A DNA stretch of 64,000 nucleotides from Haloarcula taiwanensis. Lineage in GTDB: Archaea; Halobacteriota; Halobacteria; Halobacteriales; Haloarculaceae. This document shows positions 16,030 to 25,230 of this stretch, piece by piece. The stretch spans positions 2,604,001-2,668,000 of the forward strand of contig CP019154.1 of assembly GCA_002844335.1 (NCBI GenBank), read 5' to 3'. The translations under genes and the position numbers were made by a program. How positions within the stretch are numbered: the stretch's first letter is position 1; each line of letters starts with the position of its first letter. The notes beneath the pieces were generated by a model. It was not told the origin of the DNA, did not search any database, and saw only the letters and a list, made by a program, of their open reading frames with translations.

Positions 16030-18312
16030 ATGGAGCTCAAACGCAAAACAATCGCGAAGGTAATCGCCGCCGCGTTCGTCTTCAACCTCGTCGTCATGGG
16101 GGCCGGCGCGTGGATCGCGTACCAGGAAGCGCCGCCAATCCCTGAGGAAGTCGTCGGACCCGACGGCGAGACCGTTCTCACGGGTGCGGACATCCGGGAG
16201 GGCAAGAAGACGTTCCAGAAGAACGGACTGATGAACCACGGGTCGATTCTCGGGAACGGCGCGTACTACGGCGCGGACTACACCGCCGACGCGCTGGAGT
16301 TGAAAACCCAGCACATGCGGACCTATTACGCCGAGGAACGCTACGGGACCGAGTACGACTCGCTGTCGACGGCTGAACAGGCTGCCGTCGACGATGACGT
16401 CAAACAGGACCTCAGCGGGGAGTACGACGGCGGGAACATCGAGTACTCCGCCGCAGAACTGTACGCCCACCAGCAGGTCCGTCAGGAGTACGTCGAGCGG
16501 TATCACGAGGGGAGCCACGAGCGGGGCGTCCCCGAGGAGATGATTGACTCTGAAGCCGATGCCCGGCAGTTCGCCGACTTCGCCATGTGGACGGCGTGGT
16601 TCTCCCACACCGACCGTCCGGGCGGCGAACACTCCTACACGAACGACTGGCCGTACGAGCCCGCCGCCGGGAACGATGCGACCGGCGCGGCGATGACTTG
16701 GAGCGTCATCGCGATGGTCCTCCTCGTCGGTGCTGCCGGTGGCGGAATCTGGCTCTACAACGCCGTCAGCCTCCCTGAGCCGTCCGCCGGAGACCTCTCG
16801 GTGCCCGAGCCGGGCGACGTGAGCATTTTCCCCAGCCAGCGGGCCGCCCTGCGGTTCATCCCGGTCGCCGCCGGGCTGTTCCTCGCGCAGGTGTTACTCG
16901 GTGGGTTGCTTGCGCACTTCTACATCGAACGGGCCGGCTTCTTCGGCATCGAGGAAATCTTCGGCGTCCACATCCTCCAGCTACTGCCCTTCGCTATGGC
17001 GAAGACATGGCACATAGACCTGGGCATCCTCTGGATAGCCGCGACCTGGCTCGGCGCGGGCCTGTTCCTCCCGCCGCTGCTGACCGGCCACGAACCCAAA
17101 CGCCAGTCGACCTACATCGACGCGTTGCTCGTCGCGATTGTCGTCGTCACCGTCGGCGGCCTCGGCGGCATCTGGCTCGGCTCGCACGGTTACTTCGGCG
17201 ACCTCTGGTGGCTCGTCGGCAACGAAGGGCTAGAGTACCTCGAAGTCGGGAAGGTCTGGCAGGTCGGGCTGCTCGTCGGCTTCGGTCTGTGGGCCGTCCT
17301 CTCGATTCGCGGTCTGAAGCCGCTGCTGGACCGCGAGCCAGTGTTCGGCCTCGCACATATGATCCTGTACGCTGGCGGCTCCATCGCACTGCTGTTTACC
17401 GCCGGGTTCTTTTTCACTCCGGAGACCAACATCGCCGTCACGGAGTTCTGGCGCTGGTGGGTCGTCCACATGTGGGTCGAAGGAGCCTTCGAGTTCTTCA
17501 TCGTCGCCATCATTGGCCTGACGCTAGTGTCGATGAACCTGCTCAGCCGCCGTAGCGCCGAGAAGGCAGTCATGCTTCAGGCCTTGCTGGTGATGAGTAC
17601 GGGCGTTATCGGCGTCTCCCACCACTACTGGTGGGTCGGCATGCCCGACATGTGGGTCCCCATCGGGAGCGTGTTCTCGACACTTGAACTGCTCCCGCTC
17701 GTGTTCATCCTCTACGAGGCGCTGGGCCAGTACCGGGCGATGTCCGAGACCGGCGGGTTCCCCTACAAACTCCCGTTCATGTTCATCATCGCCAGCGGGG
17801 TCTGGAACTTCGTCGGGGCCGGCGTGCTCGGCTTCTTCATCAACCTCCCGCTCATCAACTACTACGAGCACGGCACCTACCTCACCGTTGGCCACGCCCA
17901 CGCCGCGATGTTCGGGGCCTTCGGCTTCCTCGCGCTGGGGATGGTCACCTACATGCTCCAGCTCGCCATCAAACCCGGTCGCTGGGACGGGTCCTGGCTC
18001 CGGGCGGCGTTCTGGTGCTGGAACGTCGGTCTGGCGCTGATGGTGTTCGTCTCTGTTCTGCCCGTTGGCTTCCTCCAGCTGGAGGCGGCGTTCACCGGCA
18101 GCTATGCCGCAGCCCGGAGCGTAGCGTTCTACAACCAGCCGCTCGTCCAGACGCTGTTCTGGGCGCGACTCCCCGGTGACACGCTCATCATTCTGGGGAC
18201 AGCCATCTACGCGGCCGACCTGATCCGCAAGCGATTCGTCCTCCGGGCATCCGAGGACGACCCCACAGTCGAGGACATGGCCGTCGCCGAGGGTGTGATG
18301 AGCGACGACTGA
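16030..18312 (+). CDS. norB: Nitric oxide reductase, quinol-type large subunit
   Basis: The ATG at 16030 (MELKRKTIAKVI) gives 760 residues with ~14 membrane helices. The N-terminal periplasmic-type extension (~35-240) has GKKTFQKNGLMNHGS but no CxxCH haem-c motif, as in quinol-oxidising qNOR. Metal-ligand histidines are visible in FGVHILQLLPF, VHMWVEGAFEFF, SHHYWWVGMP and GHAHAAMFGAFGF. The enzyme reduces two NO to N2O at a haem b3/FeB centre in the membrane, as part of denitrification or NO detoxification. No other denitrification gene is adjacent. Confidence 0.95.
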   Translation: MELKRKTIAKVIAAAFVFNLVVMGAGAWIAYQEAPPIPEEVVGPDGETVLTGADIREGKKTFQKNGLMNHGSILGNGAYYGADYTADALELKTQHMRTYYAEERYGTEYDSLSTAEQAAVDDDVKQDLSGEYDGGNIEYSAAELYAHQQVRQEYVERYHEGSHERGVPEEMIDSEADARQFADFAMWTAWFSHTDRPGGEHSYTNDWPYEPAAGNDATGAAMTWSVIAMVLLVGAAGGGIWLYNAVSLPEPSAGDLSVPEPGDVSIFPSQRAALRFIPVAAGLFLAQVLLGGLLAHFYIERAGFFGIEEIFGVHILQLLPFAMAKTWHIDLGILWIAATWLGAGLFLPPLLTGHEPKRQSTYIDALLVAIVVVTVGGLGGIWLGSHGYFGDLWWLVGNEGLEYLEVGKVWQVGLLVGFGLWAVLSIRGLKPLLDREPVFGLAHMILYAGGSIALLFTAGFFFTPETNIAVTEFWRWWVVHMWVEGAFEFFIVAIIGLTLVSMNLLSRRSAEKAVMLQALLVMSTGVIGVSHHYWWVGMPDMWVPIGSVFSTLELLPLVFILYEALGQYRAMSETGGFPYKLPFMFIIASGVWNFVGAGVLGFFINLPLINYYEHGTYLTVGHAHAAMFGAFGFLALGMVTYMLQLAIKPGRWDGSWLRAAFWCWNVGLALMVFVSVLPVGFLQLEAAFTGSYAAARSVAFYNQPLVQTLFWARLPGDTLIILGTAIYAADLIRKRFVLRASEDDPTVEDMAVAEGVMSDD

Positions 18313-18396
18313 ACCACTGTCGGATTTCGGCTGTGCGTCGTCACAACCGAAACACGACTTGGCGGACAGAACCGAGAAGAAAGTGAAACGCCGGAT

Positions 18397-20157
18397 CTAG
18401 ACGGGGAACTGCGTCGCGGTTCCGGCGACAATAACCCACGTCACGAGGACGGCGTTGATCGTCGCGCCGACCCAGACCCGACCCGTCTTCCTGAAGAAGT
18501 AGGTGCTAACGAAGGATACGATGCTGAGCAGGGCGACGAACTGTAGCGCCAGAATTGTCAGCAACGGGTGGCCAAGCGGCAGTGGCCGGCCGGACAGCAG
18601 CGGGACGTACTGAACCGCCAACAACACGACGAACCCGCCGACGACGATGAGCCAGTTCGTCGCCATTGCACGGCGGAGCGACCGGGACTCACCCTCGGGA
18701 CGGAGCTGACCGTGCAAGAGTGCGCCGAGGACGACGAAGAAGGCAAACAGTGGCAGGAGATACGAGAAGCTGATCCGGAACTGCGCCGGGGAGAGGAGTT
18801 TGATGGCAAACACCCAGATGCGGAAGTCCGTCTGGAACAGGAACGCCACGACGGCTTCCAGCAGGTACAGCACGGCGACGGTAGCGACGCCGGCTAGGAC
18901 CGAGACGCCGACCGTCCGCGCGCCGTCGCCCGTATCAAGCCCGTAGTTCGCCAGCGAAACCGACGGGTCGTCAGCGTTGGTCGTGTAATGCCACACCGCG
19001 AACAGGACCGCCGTGATGACCGCGTTCCCCAGTGCCCAGACGATCACGCCGTTGTTGATCTGCTGTGGGAACAGCCAACTGAGCCCGATTATCGCCGGTG
19101 CGGCGTCCTGTAGCGGGAAGTACGTCACAATCGGAATGGTGGCGGCAAGTAGCGACGCCGCGTAGCGTTTCGCGCCGGTCATCCCCTTCCCTTCAGGGTA
19201 CTCGCGCCGGAGTCTGTCGGTCGATGCCCGTTCGACGAGCAGACCACCAGCCGGGAACAGTGACAGCACACCACCGATGAGGGCGATAAAGGTGCCCAGC
19301 GACTTCCAGTACCAGACCTGATTGCTCGGATCCATCTCGTCCTCGCCCTCAAGTGTTAGCTGGAGCCACTCGATGGACGCGCCGATGGCTGCGGTCGAGA
19401 AGTGGTCGCCGGGATGAGTCGTTGCCGGCGTGTATAGCCGCCGTGCAGTGCCGTCATCAACGCTCCCGTAGGTGCGACTCTCCGTGACAGCGCTGTCCGT
19501 CCCAAACACCGTCTGGAGTTTGTCGCTCTGCTCAACGTCGGACGCACTCGCCGTCCCCCACATCAGCGGGGAGAACTCGTCGTACTCACTGAACACGACG
19601 GCGAGGTTCCGTGGGAACGAATCAGTGCCTTCAGGAGCGCGGTTCGATCCAGTCGATGACCCCTCGATAACCATCGACTCGTACCCGTCTGGGTGGGCCG
19701 CGGCCGCCGTGACGACGGTCCAGCCGCCCATCGAATGCCCTTCGAGGCCGATGTTTTCGTTGTCGACGTAGTCCAGCGACCGGAGGTATTCGAGGCTATC
19801 AGGGCCACCGTACCCGTTCTTGAACGCCGGTGGGTCAGAGTAGCCGTGACCGGTCTGGTCGATAGCGAGGACAACGAAACCCCGTCGTGCGTACTCGATA
19901 GCGAACGGGGACTGGGTCTCTTTCGAGTTGATGTACCCGTGGACGGCTAACACCCCTGGTTGCGGGGACGCGCTGCTGGCTTCCTCAGGGATGTACAGCG
20001 TTCCGCTCATCATCGTTCCGTTGGTCCCAGAGAACCGCACGTCGCGGACCTCCACGGACCCGCCGTCGGTCTGTACTGTCCACGCGAGGCCGCTGCCGCC
20101 GAATATCAGGAGCAACGACACTGCAGCTACGATCCACAGCTGTCTGTTATTGTTCAT
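18397..20157 (-). CDS. Alpha/beta hydrolase fused to a multi-helix membrane domain
   Basis: A 586-residue protein. An N-terminal membrane helix or signal (LWIVAAVSLLLIFGGSGLAW) leads into an alpha/beta hydrolase domain (~35-280) with PGVLAVHGYINS, the nucleophile elbow GLEGHSMGGW (Ser in GHSMGG) and a late His near TTHPGDHFS. After residue ~295 about eight hydrophobic helices follow. The hydrolase domain would face outside, anchored by the C-terminal membrane part. The substrate is unknown; esterase or peptidase activity is plausible. The upstream 250 bp to 20406 contains nothing else I can support. Confidence 0.8.
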   Translation of the reverse strand: MNNNRQLWIVAAVSLLLIFGGSGLAWTVQTDGGSVEVRDVRFSGTNGTMMSGTLYIPEEASSASPQPGVLAVHGYINSKETQSPFAIEYARRGFVVLAIDQTGHGYSDPPAFKNGYGGPDSLEYLRSLDYVDNENIGLEGHSMGGWTVVTAAAAHPDGYESMVIEGSSTGSNRAPEGTDSFPRNLAVVFSEYDEFSPLMWGTASASDVEQSDKLQTVFGTDSAVTESRTYGSVDDGTARRLYTPATTHPGDHFSTAAIGASIEWLQLTLEGEDEMDPSNQVWYWKSLGTFIALIGGVLSLFPAGGLLVERASTDRLRREYPEGKGMTGAKRYAASLLAATIPIVTYFPLQDAAPAIIGLSWLFPQQINNGVIVWALGNAVITAVLFAVWHYTTNADDPSVSLANYGLDTGDGARTVGVSVLAGVATVAVLYLLEAVVAFLFQTDFRIWVFAIKLLSPAQFRISFSYLLPLFAFFVVLGALLHGQLRPEGESRSLRRAMATNWLIVVGGFVVLLAVQYVPLLSGRPLPLGHPLLTILALQFVALLSIVSFVSTYFFRKTGRVWVGATINAVLVTWVIVAGTATQFPV

Positions 20158-20406
20158 TATAATTCCACGGGAACAGGTGAGACACTCAGGGAATTAAAGT
20201 TACTGTAAACTCCGGACTGACGGTAAAGAATTGAGAGAGCAGCTGGAAATAGGACGCTAGCCCGTTGAAAAGGGGAGAAGCTCTCTATATCACGTATCGT
20301 ACCGTCATTCATTACCGTCTATTGGGAGTTGCTGATAAACCGGCTTTCTATGCAACGAGAGCAACAGATAGCCGCTCTCACTCCGGTACCCACCCCACCG
20401 ACGAGG

Positions 20407-20778
20407 TTACGCGCTGCCGAGTTCGTCAGTCCAGAGGTGGTCGATGTCGGCTTCGATGTCGGCCGTATCGAGCGCCTCGACACCGGACAGGTACTCGCGG
20501 GCGTCAGTGAGGTGTTGCTTGACGGCGACCACATCATCAACCGACTTCGCGGCATAGAGCGACACCCGCGCCCGGTTAATCTCCAGTCGCTCCCCGAGCG
20601 CCTGCGTCACTGGGATGTCGTGCTCGTCGCCGAGCTGTGCCATTCGGTCTAGCACACTTGTCGGGACTTCCAGTTGCGCCGCAATGTCTCGTGACGGCAG
20701 GTCGACCGTCACGTCGGTCGTCTCACACTTACTCTCCCCCCACGGCGCGATAACGTACTCCTGTCCCTCTGTGGACAT
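20407..20778 (-). CDS. Haloarchaeal hypothetical protein
   Basis: The start at 20778 (MSTEGQEYVIAPWG) gives 123 residues. It is acidic, mostly helical after residue 40 (SVLDRMAQLGDEHDIPVTQA and VVAVKQHLTDAREYLSGVEA), and has no membrane helix or metal motif. I do not recognise the family. It is flanked by unrelated genes on the same strand and has a GC-rich codon pattern like its neighbours, so it is probably a genuine host gene. Confidence 0.6.
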   Translation of the reverse strand: MSTEGQEYVIAPWGESKCETTDVTVDLPSRDIAAQLEVPTSVLDRMAQLGDEHDIPVTQALGERLEINRARVSLYAAKSVDDVVAVKQHLTDAREYLSGVEALDTADIEADIDHLWTDELGSA

Positions 20779-20860
20779 ATAACACGAGACACCCCGGGCA
20801 CGCATATTTACTCGCAGGCTAACAGATAGAATGAAGCGGATACCAGTCGTCTCGTCTGCG

Positions 20861-21850
20861 TTAGTCGCCGGCTTCGGCGGCCGCTGGCTGGGGAATCGTC
20901 ACGTCTGTGAGCCCCGCCTCAATTTCCTCGCGTCGGTCCTCGAACTTCCCGGGCAGCACCAGCCGGCCACCAAGGTCGTCGAGTGGCTCGTCGCTGTCGT
21001 AGCCGGGGTCGCTGGTGGCGAGTTCGATCAGGATGCCGCCGAACTCACGAAAGTACACCGACCGGAACCAGTGGCGGTCTATCTGCGACGTGGGGCGCAG
21101 CCCCGCCCCGCGGACGGCCTCGCGCATCGACTGCTGGTCCTCGTCGGTCGGCGTCTGGAAGGCGACGTGGTGGACCGTGCCGTGGCCCTGCCGCCCGCCC
21201 TCGATGGTCGGCAACACGTCGACGTACGTCCCAACGGTCCCCGGCGCGGCGAATCGAGTCCGTTCGTCGCCGGGCGTGTCGCCCTGTGCCTGCTCGGTAC
21301 CGACTTCTTCGAGGCCCATCGTCCGGAGCAGCTCCTCCGTAGGTTCGGGGTCAGCCAGCCACAGCGTCACAGAGTGGAAGCCACGGATGGCGGCGTCTTC
21401 GGGGACGAACGCCGTCCACGGCTCGGTCGGGTCGTCGTCAGGAATCTCGACTTCGACCAGTTCGACCGGCAGTCCGTCCGGATCGCGGAACGGGAGGACA
21501 GTCTCACCGAACCGCTCGACGCGGTCGTCGTAGTCGACACCGTACTCCTCGAAGCGGTCCTCCCAGTAGTCGAGGCTGCCCTCCGGCACGCGGAACGCTG
21601 TGCGTGAGACCTGTCCGGAGCCGACTTTGCCCTGTGCGTGGTTTTCCCACGGGAAGAAGGTCATGCTCGTCCCTGGGTTCCCCTCGGCGTCGGCAAAGAA
21701 GAAGTGGTACGTGCTGGGATCGTCCTGATTGATCGAGCGCTTGACGAGCCGGAGACCGAGTGTTTCGACCCAGAAGTTCATGTTTTGCTGTGGGTCGCTC
21801 GCGATACACGTGACGTGGTGGATACCCGGTGTCGGGGTGACGTTAGTCAT
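20861..21850 (-). CDS. Ring-cleaving dioxygenase-like protein (two VOC domains)
   Basis: A 329-residue protein with two vicinal-oxygen-chelate domains, residues ~8-150 and ~155-300. IHHVTCIASDPQQNMNFW and later FHSVTLWLADPEPTEELL open the modules; GTVHHVAFQTPTDEDQQ and GILIELATSDPGY carry the metal-ligand His and Glu positions. This is the MhqO/glyoxalase-like hydroquinone ring-cleaving dioxygenase type, with Fe(II) or Mn(II) at the active site. Bacterial members counter quinone stress; the haloarchaeal substrate is unknown. Divergent from coaD. Confidence 0.85.
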   Translation of the reverse strand: MTNVTPTPGIHHVTCIASDPQQNMNFWVETLGLRLVKRSINQDDPSTYHFFFADAEGNPGTSMTFFPWENHAQGKVGSGQVSRTAFRVPEGSLDYWEDRFEEYGVDYDDRVERFGETVLPFRDPDGLPVELVEVEIPDDDPTEPWTAFVPEDAAIRGFHSVTLWLADPEPTEELLRTMGLEEVGTEQAQGDTPGDERTRFAAPGTVGTYVDVLPTIEGGRQGHGTVHHVAFQTPTDEDQQSMREAVRGAGLRPTSQIDRHWFRSVYFREFGGILIELATSDPGYDSDEPLDDLGGRLVLPGKFEDRREEIEAGLTDVTIPQPAAAEAGD

Positions 21851-21955
21851 TGGTATCGATACGTGCCGAAACTACTTCAATGACTGCTGACGCGAGTGTT
21901 ACCGGGTTACTGTCGGTAGAGACCGTTGGGACTGAGGAGTTATGCGACGGACAGC

Positions 21956-21966
21956 AATTATATATG
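21956..21966 (+). promoter_or_regulatory. TATA element of coaD
   Basis: AATTATATATG is centred ~27 bp before the ATG at 21988, consistent with a leaderless transcript and supporting that start over more distal in-frame codons. Confidence 0.5.
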
Positions 21967-21987
21967 ACGCTGGTGGGACATTCGCGT

Positions 21988-22512
21988 ATGGCAGACGCGG
22001 ACCGGACAGCGATTCTCGGCGGGACCTTCACACCAATTCACAACGGCCACCGGGCGCTCCTGCATAAGGCGTTTCAGACCGCAAGTCACGACGGGAGCGG
22101 CGATGGTCACGTCATCGTTGGTCTGACCAGCCCTGAACTGGCCACAGAGACGCGTAGTGACCCGACACACGTCGAACAGTTGGGTGCGTACGATGACCGT
22201 CGAAGCGCGCTCGCGTCCGAGCTGGACCAGTTGGGTGAGCCGTATACCGCCACGTATGAGATTGTCCGGTTAGACGACACGCAGGGACCGGCCGCGACAC
22301 GGGCGGACGTGGATGCGCTCGTCGCCTCGCCGGAGGCGAAGGCACAGCGCCGCGCCTACGAACTCAACCAACAGCGGCGAGACGCGGGGCTCCACCCGCT
22401 GGAAATCCACACGCCGCCGTTCGTCGTCGCCGAAGACGGCACGCGAATCAGCAGCACCCGGATCCGGAACGGCGAAATCGACGTGCACGGCCGCCTGCTC
22501 GCCTCGGAATGA
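21988..22512 (+). CDS. coaD: Archaeal phosphopantetheine adenylyltransferase
   Basis: The start at 21988 (MADADRTAILGG) gives 174 residues and is supported by the TATA element. The nucleotidyltransferase motif GGTFTPIHNGH and the ISSTRIRNGEID motif are intact. The fold and the longer middle region (YELNQQRRDAG ... LEIHTPPFVVAEDG) are those of the archaeal/eukaryal-type enzyme. It transfers AMP from ATP to 4'-phosphopantetheine, the penultimate step in coenzyme A synthesis. It is followed by 38 bp and the convergent ECF transporter genes. Confidence 0.93.
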   Translation: MADADRTAILGGTFTPIHNGHRALLHKAFQTASHDGSGDGHVIVGLTSPELATETRSDPTHVEQLGAYDDRRSALASELDQLGEPYTATYEIVRLDDTQGPAATRADVDALVASPEAKAQRRAYELNQQRRDAGLHPLEIHTPPFVVAEDGTRISSTRIRNGEIDVHGRLLASE

Positions 22513-22550
22513 CAGCGGCCGGGTAGAGGTCCGTCCCCGGACCCGGACTA

Positions 22551-23363
22551 TCACTCCACGGTATCCGGACCGTCCGTGTCCAGCCGTTCGGCAGCCCCGT
22601 CGACGGTCAGCGGCACGTTCTCTGTTCGGCCCTCGAACAGTCTGACGACCTGTGGCGGACGCAGGTCACAGTCCCGAAGTAGCCCGGTGTCGGTCAGGAT
22701 CTGTCTGGTCGTCCCCCTCGCGGCAACCGCGCCGGTATCGTCGAGCAACAGAACCCGGTCCGCGACGTGCGGGACGAGTTCGGTGTCCGGCGTCGAGACG
22801 ACGAGCGTGACGCCATCGGCCGCGAGTTCGTCGAGCAGGTCGAGAATCGTTCTCCGGTTCGCGGCGTCGACGTTGCTCACCGGCTCATCGAGCAACAGCA
22901 CGTCCGGCTCGACGGTGAGCGCGCTTGCAAGAGCGGCGCGGCGCTGTTCACCCCCGCTAAGTCGGAACGGCGGCTTCGACAGGAGGCCATCGAGGGCAAG
23001 CCGGTCCGCGACTCGCCGGACGCGGCGGTCGACTTCCGCACGGTCGCAGTCGAGCTGTGCCGGCCCGTAGGCGAGGTCCTCCCGGACGGTCGGATTGAAC
23101 AGGTAATCGGCAGGATTCTGCGTGAGGACACTGAGGCGACTGCGGACAGTGTCGGCGTCGGTCGTCTCCCCGAAGTACCGCACCTGCCCGCCGTCAGGGT
23201 CGACCAGACCGCCCAGCAGTTCCAGCAGCGTCGACTTGCCAGCCCCGTTCGGACCGAGCAGTGCCACACGCTCGCCGCGCTCGATGGATGCGTCGACGCC
23301 GTCGACGGCCAGCGTTCCGTCAGGGTAGGCGTAGCAGAGGTCGGTGGCTTCGATAGCAGTCAC
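22551..23363 (-). CDS. cbiO: ECF transporter ATPase for nickel/cobalt
   Basis: I chose the GTG at 23363 (MTAIEATDLCYAYPDG), which overlaps the cbiQ stop by 4 bp (GTGA); upstream in-frame sequence is cbiQ in another frame. The product is 270 residues with LLGPNGAGKST (Walker A), SVLTQNPADYLF (Q loop), LSGGEQRRAALA (signature) and DVLLLDEPVSNVD (Walker B). It powers metal uptake through CbiM/CbiQ. It is the last gene of the four-gene operon divergent from nikR. Confidence 0.92.
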   Translation of the reverse strand: MTAIEATDLCYAYPDGTLAVDGVDASIERGERVALLGPNGAGKSTLLELLGGLVDPDGGQVRYFGETTDADTVRSRLSVLTQNPADYLFNPTVREDLAYGPAQLDCDRAEVDRRVRRVADRLALDGLLSKPPFRLSGGEQRRAALASALTVEPDVLLLDEPVSNVDAANRRTILDLLDELAADGVTLVVSTPDTELVPHVADRVLLLDDTGAVAARGTTRQILTDTGLLRDCDLRPPQVVRLFEGRTENVPLTVDGAAERLDTDGPDTVE

Positions 23364-24154
23364 GCGACAACCACCACCGCGACAGCGAGTGCAACGATCA
23401 AACCGAAGGTGAGGTCGGCCCGCCCGAGCGGTTTCCGGGGCTGTGCCGGCGTCGGGCCAGTGCCGCCGCGGGCGCGGGCGGCCCGCTGGACCCGCTCGCC
23501 GCGTTCCAGGCTCCGGACGAGAAACGAGCCCACGAAGTGCCCCGAATCGCGCCAGTTCCGGCGGAGGCTCGGCTCGGCGATGGTTCGGCTCCGTCGAGCC
23601 CGAACCATGCGTTCGAGTTCGGCAAAAAAGAGGAGGAGATAGCGATACGTGATTCCGAGCAGCGAAACGACAATCGACGGGACCCGAAGCCGGCGAAACG
23701 CCGCCAGCAGGTCGGCGAAGCGAGTCGTCAACAGCAGCACGGACAGAAAGCCGACACACGCAGTTACGCGGACGGCGAACGTGAGCACATAGTCGACGCC
23801 AGCGGCCGAGAGGGGAAGCGACCCCAGCGAGGGGCCATGCATCAAGAACGCTTGCGGGGCGACGACAACGAACGCGAACACCGGTGGACCGGTCAGACGA
23901 CCCAGAAAAGTACGGATAGGTACCCGAGAAATGGCCGCAAGTGCTGTGGCGAGGAGCGCGAGCGCGCTGACGACTGCCAGCGCCTGCTGTGTCACGGTAA
24001 GCGCGACGAGCGTCGCAATACCGACGAGCTTGACAGTCGGCGTAACGGCCTGGAGGAACCCGTCTCGATCCGGCAGGTCCTCAGCAAGCAGGAACCACTG
24101 GGCGCTGGCCGCAATCGCTGTGACCGTCCGGTCGAGCAGGTCCCTGCCGGACAT
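23360..24154 (-). CDS. cbiQ: ECF transporter transmembrane coupling protein
   Basis: A 264-residue protein with about six hydrophobic helices. The cytoplasmic coupling segment includes ELERMVRARRSRTIAE and a later RAARARGGT, resembling the two 'A-R-G' coupling helices that contact the ATPase. CbiQ links substrate-binding CbiM to CbiO. Its stop overlaps cbiO; the start lies 3 bp after the PDGLE gene. Confidence 0.9.
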   Translation of the reverse strand: MSGRDLLDRTVTAIAASAQWFLLAEDLPDRDGFLQAVTPTVKLVGIATLVALTVTQQALAVVSALALLATALAAISRVPIRTFLGRLTGPPVFAFVVVAPQAFLMHGPSLGSLPLSAAGVDYVLTFAVRVTACVGFLSVLLLTTRFADLLAAFRRLRVPSIVVSLLGITYRYLLLFFAELERMVRARRSRTIAEPSLRRNWRDSGHFVGSFLVRSLERGERVQRAARARGGTGPTPAQPRKPLGRADLTFGLIVALAVAVVVVA

Positions 24155-24157
24155 GCG

Positions 24158-24472
24158 CTATTGCCGTCCGTCGACGTCCGTTCCGAGTACGCGTCCGATA
24201 GCGGCACCGAGGAGGAGCGTCAGCGCGGTCCCGACGACAGCCGATACGAACGTCCCAGTCGCGCCGCCGAGGCCGGGGACGCCGTAGTCCGGAAACAGCG
24301 CCGTCCCGACGGCGGTGGCGTGTTCTGTCGCGCCGGTCGCCTCGGCGGCATTTTCCAGCGGTTCGGCGTAGCCAACCTGGCCAGCCGCCCACCCAAACAC
24401 CGGCGCGAGCAGGGTCAGGACCAGTAGCGCGGCGAGCGCACGGGGTAGCCAGTCGGGGTAGTCCGGTACCAT
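24158..24472 (-). CDS. PDGLE-domain (CbiN-like) ECF transporter component
   Basis: A 104-residue protein with two membrane helices (ALAALLVLTLLAPVFGWAAG and FVSAVVGTALTLLLGAAIGR) enclosing an extracytoplasmic loop. Its PLENAAEATG stretch is a degenerate form of the 'PDGLE..A' signature of CbiN/NikN-type subunits. The ATG at 24472 overlaps the cbiM stop by one base (TGATG); a GTG one codon upstream is the alternative. It probably helps load metal into CbiM. Confidence 0.85.
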   Translation of the reverse strand: MVPDYPDWLPRALAALLVLTLLAPVFGWAAGQVGYAEPLENAAEATGATEHATAVGTALFPDYGVPGLGGATGTFVSAVVGTALTLLLGAAIGRVLGTDVDGRQ

Positions 24473-25110
24473 CACGCGCTCACCTCCGGTGCGGCGTTGG
24501 GCCGGAGGTCAGGGCGAGCGCGAGCGAGGTACCGGTACACCGAGGCGGTGATGGCACCCTCAATCAGCCCCAGCACGAGATGCCCGACGCCCATTATCGA
24601 CAGTGTCGTCAGCAACTGGTACTGGAACGCCGAGGAGAGGCCAAGCTGGAGGGCGGCGGTCAGCGCGCCGGCCGTAATTCCCAGCCACCCCGCGACGAAG
24701 GCAGCGCGAAATTCACCGTACGGGACGAGCAGACGATAGATGGCATAGCCGACGTACACCTCGACGATAGCCATGTTGAACACGTTCGCGCCGAGCACCA
24801 CGATGCCGCCGTCGCCGAAGACGAGCGCCTGAATCGTGACGACAGTCGCGACACAGAGTGCGCCCAGATGCGGACCGAGGAGAATCGCCGCGAACGCGCC
24901 CCCGACAAAGTGGGCGCTGGTACCGCCCGGAATCGGCCAGTCGAGCATCTGTGCGGCGAAAATGCTCGCCGCGACGACGCCGAGCAACGGTGCACGAGTG
25001 TCAGGTATCTCACCGTTGACGCGCTTTGCAGCGACGCTCAGAACGACGACCGCAAGCGCACCGAACAGCAGTGCAAGCGGCAGATCGATATATCCGTCAG
25101 GAATATGCAT
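24472..25110 (-). CDS. cbiM: Nickel/cobalt-binding ECF permease
   Basis: The start at 25110 gives MHIPDGYIDLP. In CbiM/NikM the N-terminal Met-His is itself part of the metal site, so this ATG, not one three codons upstream, must be right. The 212-residue product has seven hydrophobic helices, with GGTSAHFVGGAFAAILLGPH carrying further ligand histidines. It takes up Ni2+ or Co2+. NikR next door points to nickel. The promoter overlaps the candidate NikR operator. Confidence 0.93.
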   Translation of the reverse strand: MHIPDGYIDLPLALLFGALAVVVLSVAAKRVNGEIPDTRAPLLGVVAASIFAAQMLDWPIPGGTSAHFVGGAFAAILLGPHLGALCVATVVTIQALVFGDGGIVVLGANVFNMAIVEVYVGYAIYRLLVPYGEFRAAFVAGWLGITAGALTAALQLGLSSAFQYQLLTTLSIMGVGHLVLGLIEGAITASVYRYLARARPDLRPNAAPEVSA

Positions 25111-25134
25111 GCTACCCAAGTCTGGTTCCGGCCC

Positions 25135-25187
25135 GGTAATAATACTTTTTCATCGGGCAGTATTACTGCCGGCGGGTGAGTATTACC
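25135..25187. promoter_or_regulatory. Candidate NikR operator between cbiM and nikR
   Basis: Within the 120-bp divergent gap three related elements occur: GGTAATAATACT at 25135-25146, CAGTATTACTG at 25158-25168 (an odd perfect palindrome, CAGTA-T-TACTG) and GAGTATTACC at 25178-25187. The outer two are inverted relative to each other (GGTAATA versus TATTACC). The left element coincides with the TATA region for cbiM, 25-36 bp before its ATG. Position and symmetry suit repression by nickel-loaded NikR, which is inference; the consensus differs from the bacterial GTATGA sites. Confidence 0.5.
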
Positions 25188-25230
25188 GAAGCCCGGATAC
25201 CCATATGCGGGCCCGTCCCTATCGGCACAC

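Noticed and set aside
23364-23759. A longer cbiO starting at 23759
   Set aside because: The extra 132 codons are cbiQ sequence read in another frame; the GTG at 23363 with a 4-bp overlap fits the family start.
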